Shown here: positions 62,397-64,000 of the stretch, one piece after another
Numbering within the stretch: position 1 is the first letter of the stretch
Layout of the letters: each line of letters starts with the position of its first letter
Assembly (NCBI RefSeq): GCF_009830105.1
Contig: NZ_WURB01000002.1
Span: forward strand, 310,001 to 374,000
Length of the DNA stretch: 64,000 nt
Source of the DNA: Microvirga makkahensis
Lineage (GTDB): Bacteria; Pseudomonadota; Alphaproteobacteria; Rhizobiales; Beijerinckiaceae
Direction: 5' to 3'
The notes under the pieces: model-generated
Databases searched by the model: none
What the model saw: the letters and a program-made list of their open reading frames with translations, nothing else
What the model was told of the DNA's origin: nothing
Program-made: the position numbers and the translations under genes

Positions 62397-63872
62397 TCAA
62401 TCGTGCTTCATCACAATGGTCTTGAGCGCGGAGAATTCATAAAGCGCCTCAAAACCCTTTTCGCGGCCATGGCCGGACTTCTTCACGCCGCCGAAGGGCA
62501 GCTCGATGCCGCCGCCTGCGCCATAGGCGTTGATGTAGACCTGACCTGCGCGCACCTTTCGGGCCAGACGAACGGCGCGCTTCGCGTCGGTGGTCCAGAT
62601 GCCGGCCACGAGCCCGTATTCCGTGCCATTGGCAAGCTCAAGTGCTTCGGCTTCGTCCTCGAACGGAGTTGCGGCCAGGATCGGGCCGAAGATCTCCTCG
62701 CAGGCCAACACATTGTCGCGCGGGACCGGGCCATAGACGGTCGGAAGCACGTAGAATCCGTCGGCGGGGGCTTTCTCATGCAGGCTTCCTTGGCCGATGA
62801 CCGGTATGTTGTCCGTTCTCGCGCGCTCGAGAAAGGCCTCGATGCGGCGTTTCTGCTTGGCATTGATGACGGGGCCAAGATCGGGATTGTCTTTGGGAAG
62901 GCCTGCTTTCAGCCCATTGAAGCGCTTAGCGAGTTCCGCCGCGACCTTGTCCCATATCGACGCCTGGATCAGAACCCGCGCACCCGCCGAACAGGTTTGA
63001 CCCGAGTTCTGCACGATGGCCGCCACCACTACCGGGATTGCGGTTTCGAGATCGGCATCCTCGAAGATGATCTGGGGGGACTTTCCGCCCAGTTCGAGCA
63101 CACAGCCGATGTGGTTTCTGGCGGCAGCGGTCTGGACCATCACGCCCACCTGCGGGCTGCCCGTGAAGGCAATGAAATCGACACCCGGATGCTCGCTCAG
63201 CGCAGCGCCTGCTTCATGGCCAAGGCCCGGCACGACGTTGATAGCCCCCGGCGGGAAGCCAGCTTCCGCAGCGAGTTCGGCGACGCGCAGCGGTGCGAGG
63301 CAGGCGTCCTCGGCAGGCTTCAACACGGTGGCGTTGCCCATGGCCAGCGCCGGGCCCAATGTGCGGCCCATCATCTGAAGCGGGTAGTTCCAGGGAGTGA
63401 TGTGAGCGGTGACGCCAAGCGCCTCGCGCTCTCCCGTCACGTAGTAGCCATTCAGGAACGGGATCTGCTCGCCATGAACCTTATCGGCCGCGCCGCCATA
63501 ATATTCGAAATAGCGGGCAATGGCCTCGACATCGCCGCGCGCAAGCCTCATGGGCTTGCCGCAGTCGCGGGCTTCGAGGGCCGCGAGTTCTTCGATGTTC
63601 TCAAGGATCAGCCGGCCGAGCCTTTGCAGCAGGCGTCCGCGCTCGATGGGGCTCAGCTGCGACCATGGGCCGCCGTCATAGGCTGCGCGGGCGGCTTTGA
63701 CGGCCCGATCGACATCGTCCGGACCGGCGGCCGCGATCTCCGCGAAGATGACGCCTTCGGCGGGGGCTACCACCGGCACGGTCCGGCCGGTCGACACAGG
63801 AACCCATTCATTGTTGATGAAGGCTCCCTTGGCAGCGAGGATCTCGGCCGCGCGAGGGTAAACGAAGTTCAT
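62397..63872 (-). CDS. Aldehyde dehydrogenase (NAD-dependent, ALDH superfamily)
   Basis: A 491-residue ALDH with the ITPWNYPLQMMGRTLGPALA region, the catalytic Glu in LELGGKSPQII, the catalytic Cys in NSGQTCSAGARV and the C-terminal PFGGVKKSGHGREKG. It oxidises an aldehyde to an acid or CoA-independent product. Its ATG overlaps the TGA of the ABC ATPase fragment at the right edge (ATGA). Together with the SDR and ADH it forms an alcohol/aldehyde catabolic operon fed by an ABC importer. Confidence 0.95.
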   Translation of the reverse strand: MNFVYPRAAEILAAKGAFINNEWVPVSTGRTVPVVAPAEGVIFAEIAAAGPDDVDRAVKAARAAYDGGPWSQLSPIERGRLLQRLGRLILENIEELAALEARDCGKPMRLARGDVEAIARYFEYYGGAADKVHGEQIPFLNGYYVTGEREALGVTAHITPWNYPLQMMGRTLGPALAMGNATVLKPAEDACLAPLRVAELAAEAGFPPGAINVVPGLGHEAGAALSEHPGVDFIAFTGSPQVGVMVQTAAARNHIGCVLELGGKSPQIIFEDADLETAIPVVVAAIVQNSGQTCSAGARVLIQASIWDKVAAELAKRFNGLKAGLPKDNPDLGPVINAKQKRRIEAFLERARTDNIPVIGQGSLHEKAPADGFYVLPTVYGPVPRDNVLACEEIFGPILAATPFEDEAEALELANGTEYGLVAGIWTTDAKRAVRLARKVRAGQVYINAYGAGGGIELPFGGVKKSGHGREKGFEALYEFSALKTIVMKHD

Positions 63873-64000
63873 GCTTCCATCCTTTCAGTCTTGATGTCGC
63901 TGTCGATCTGGCCGCGCTCGATGGTGATGGCGCGTGCTGCGAAGCTCTTGAGCAGGTGCGGGTTGGATTCGGTGATGATGATGGCCAGGGACGGGTCGAT
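63869..64000 (-). CDS. C-terminal fragment of a probable ABC transporter ATPase (cut by the window edge)
   Basis: The last 43 codons of a minus-strand gene whose TGA overlaps the aldehyde dehydrogenase ATG. The fragment contains IIITESNPHLLKSFAAR and AITIERGQIDSD. This fits the end of a LivF/LivG-type ATPase, where an xxxEQN or ESN loop is followed by the ADRAxVLExGxI segment. The frame is open to the window edge and has no stop. The family call rests on this short tail only; the coupling to the aldehyde dehydrogenase implies an import operon. Confidence 0.6.
   Translation of the reverse strand: MDPSLAIIITESNPHLLKSFAARAITIERGQIDSDIKTERMEA

Overview
The window is high-GC DNA with dense, short-spaced operons, frequent ATGA stop/start overlaps, many ABC and tripartite (Tct/Bug) solute transporters, LysR/GntR/XRE-cupin regulators and split biotin-dependent carboxylase genes. 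This fits an alphaproteobacterium of the order Hyphomicrobiales (Rhizobiales). A Methylobacteriaceae or Microvirga-like soil or root bacterium is my best guess, but no rRNA or core marker is present to prove it. I see no tRNA, rRNA, CRISPR array, phage gene or intact insertion sequence. The window reads as a catabolic and transport region of a large replicon.

Layout. (1) 66-6792, minus strand: a TctCBA tripartite uptake system followed by an S-adenosylmethionine synthetase, a YeiH-type exporter and an AbrB-type membrane protein. (2) 7105-19866: a catabolic cluster made of an atypical short-chain dehydrogenase, a CitE/HpcH-type lyase, a second AbrB-type protein, an enolase-superfamily enzyme, an acyl-CoA carboxyltransferase, an ADP-forming acyl-CoA synthetase, a TrmB-type regulator, BioY, a biotin carboxylase, a 73-residue biotin carrier, a MaoC-like hydratase and a PaaI-type thioesterase. 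Two divergent promoters in this cluster carry nearly the same 21-bp dyad, so it is probably one regulon. Together the genes suggest activation of an organic acid to a CoA ester, carboxylation, hydration and retro-aldol cleavage of an unidentified substrate. (3) 20037-26270, minus strand: a type I secretion ABC exporter and HlyD adaptor preceded by two unrecognised repetitive acidic proteins, the likely cargo. (4) 27033-27611: an isolated HEPN-like ORF. (5) 28343-34168: an NMT1/SsuABC-type transporter, an ureidoglycolate-lyase-like protein, a class III aminotransferase and a PuuR-like regulator. (6) 34544-42788, minus strand: a Liv-type ABC transporter with an N-carbamoyl-amino-acid hydrolase-like M20 enzyme, an M81 (MlrC-like) protein and a GntR regulator, with a 7.9-copy octanucleotide repeat upstream. 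(7) 43181-49746: a polar amino-acid ABC transporter with two FAD amine/amino-acid oxidases and a bicupin, diverging from an XRE-cupin regulator across two 16-bp operators. (8) 49823-57321, minus strand: a Dpp/Opp-type ABC transporter with a glycerophosphodiesterase and a sugar-phosphate isomerase-like protein, an arrangement like agrocinopine (acc) operons. (9) 57980-64000: a GcvA-like LysR regulator, a secreted cyclase-family hydrolase, and an alcohol dehydrogenase/SDR/aldehyde dehydrogenase operon that runs off the right edge behind the tail of an ABC ATPase gene.

Most genes belong to known families. The least explained parts are the type I secretion locus with its repeat proteins, the carboxylation cluster with its shared operators and catalytically stripped SDR, the metK gene inside a transport operon, and the HEPN-like singleton. 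Start codons were chosen by Shine-Dalgarno match and overlap with the upstream gene. Family assignments come from motifs recalled, not from database searches.
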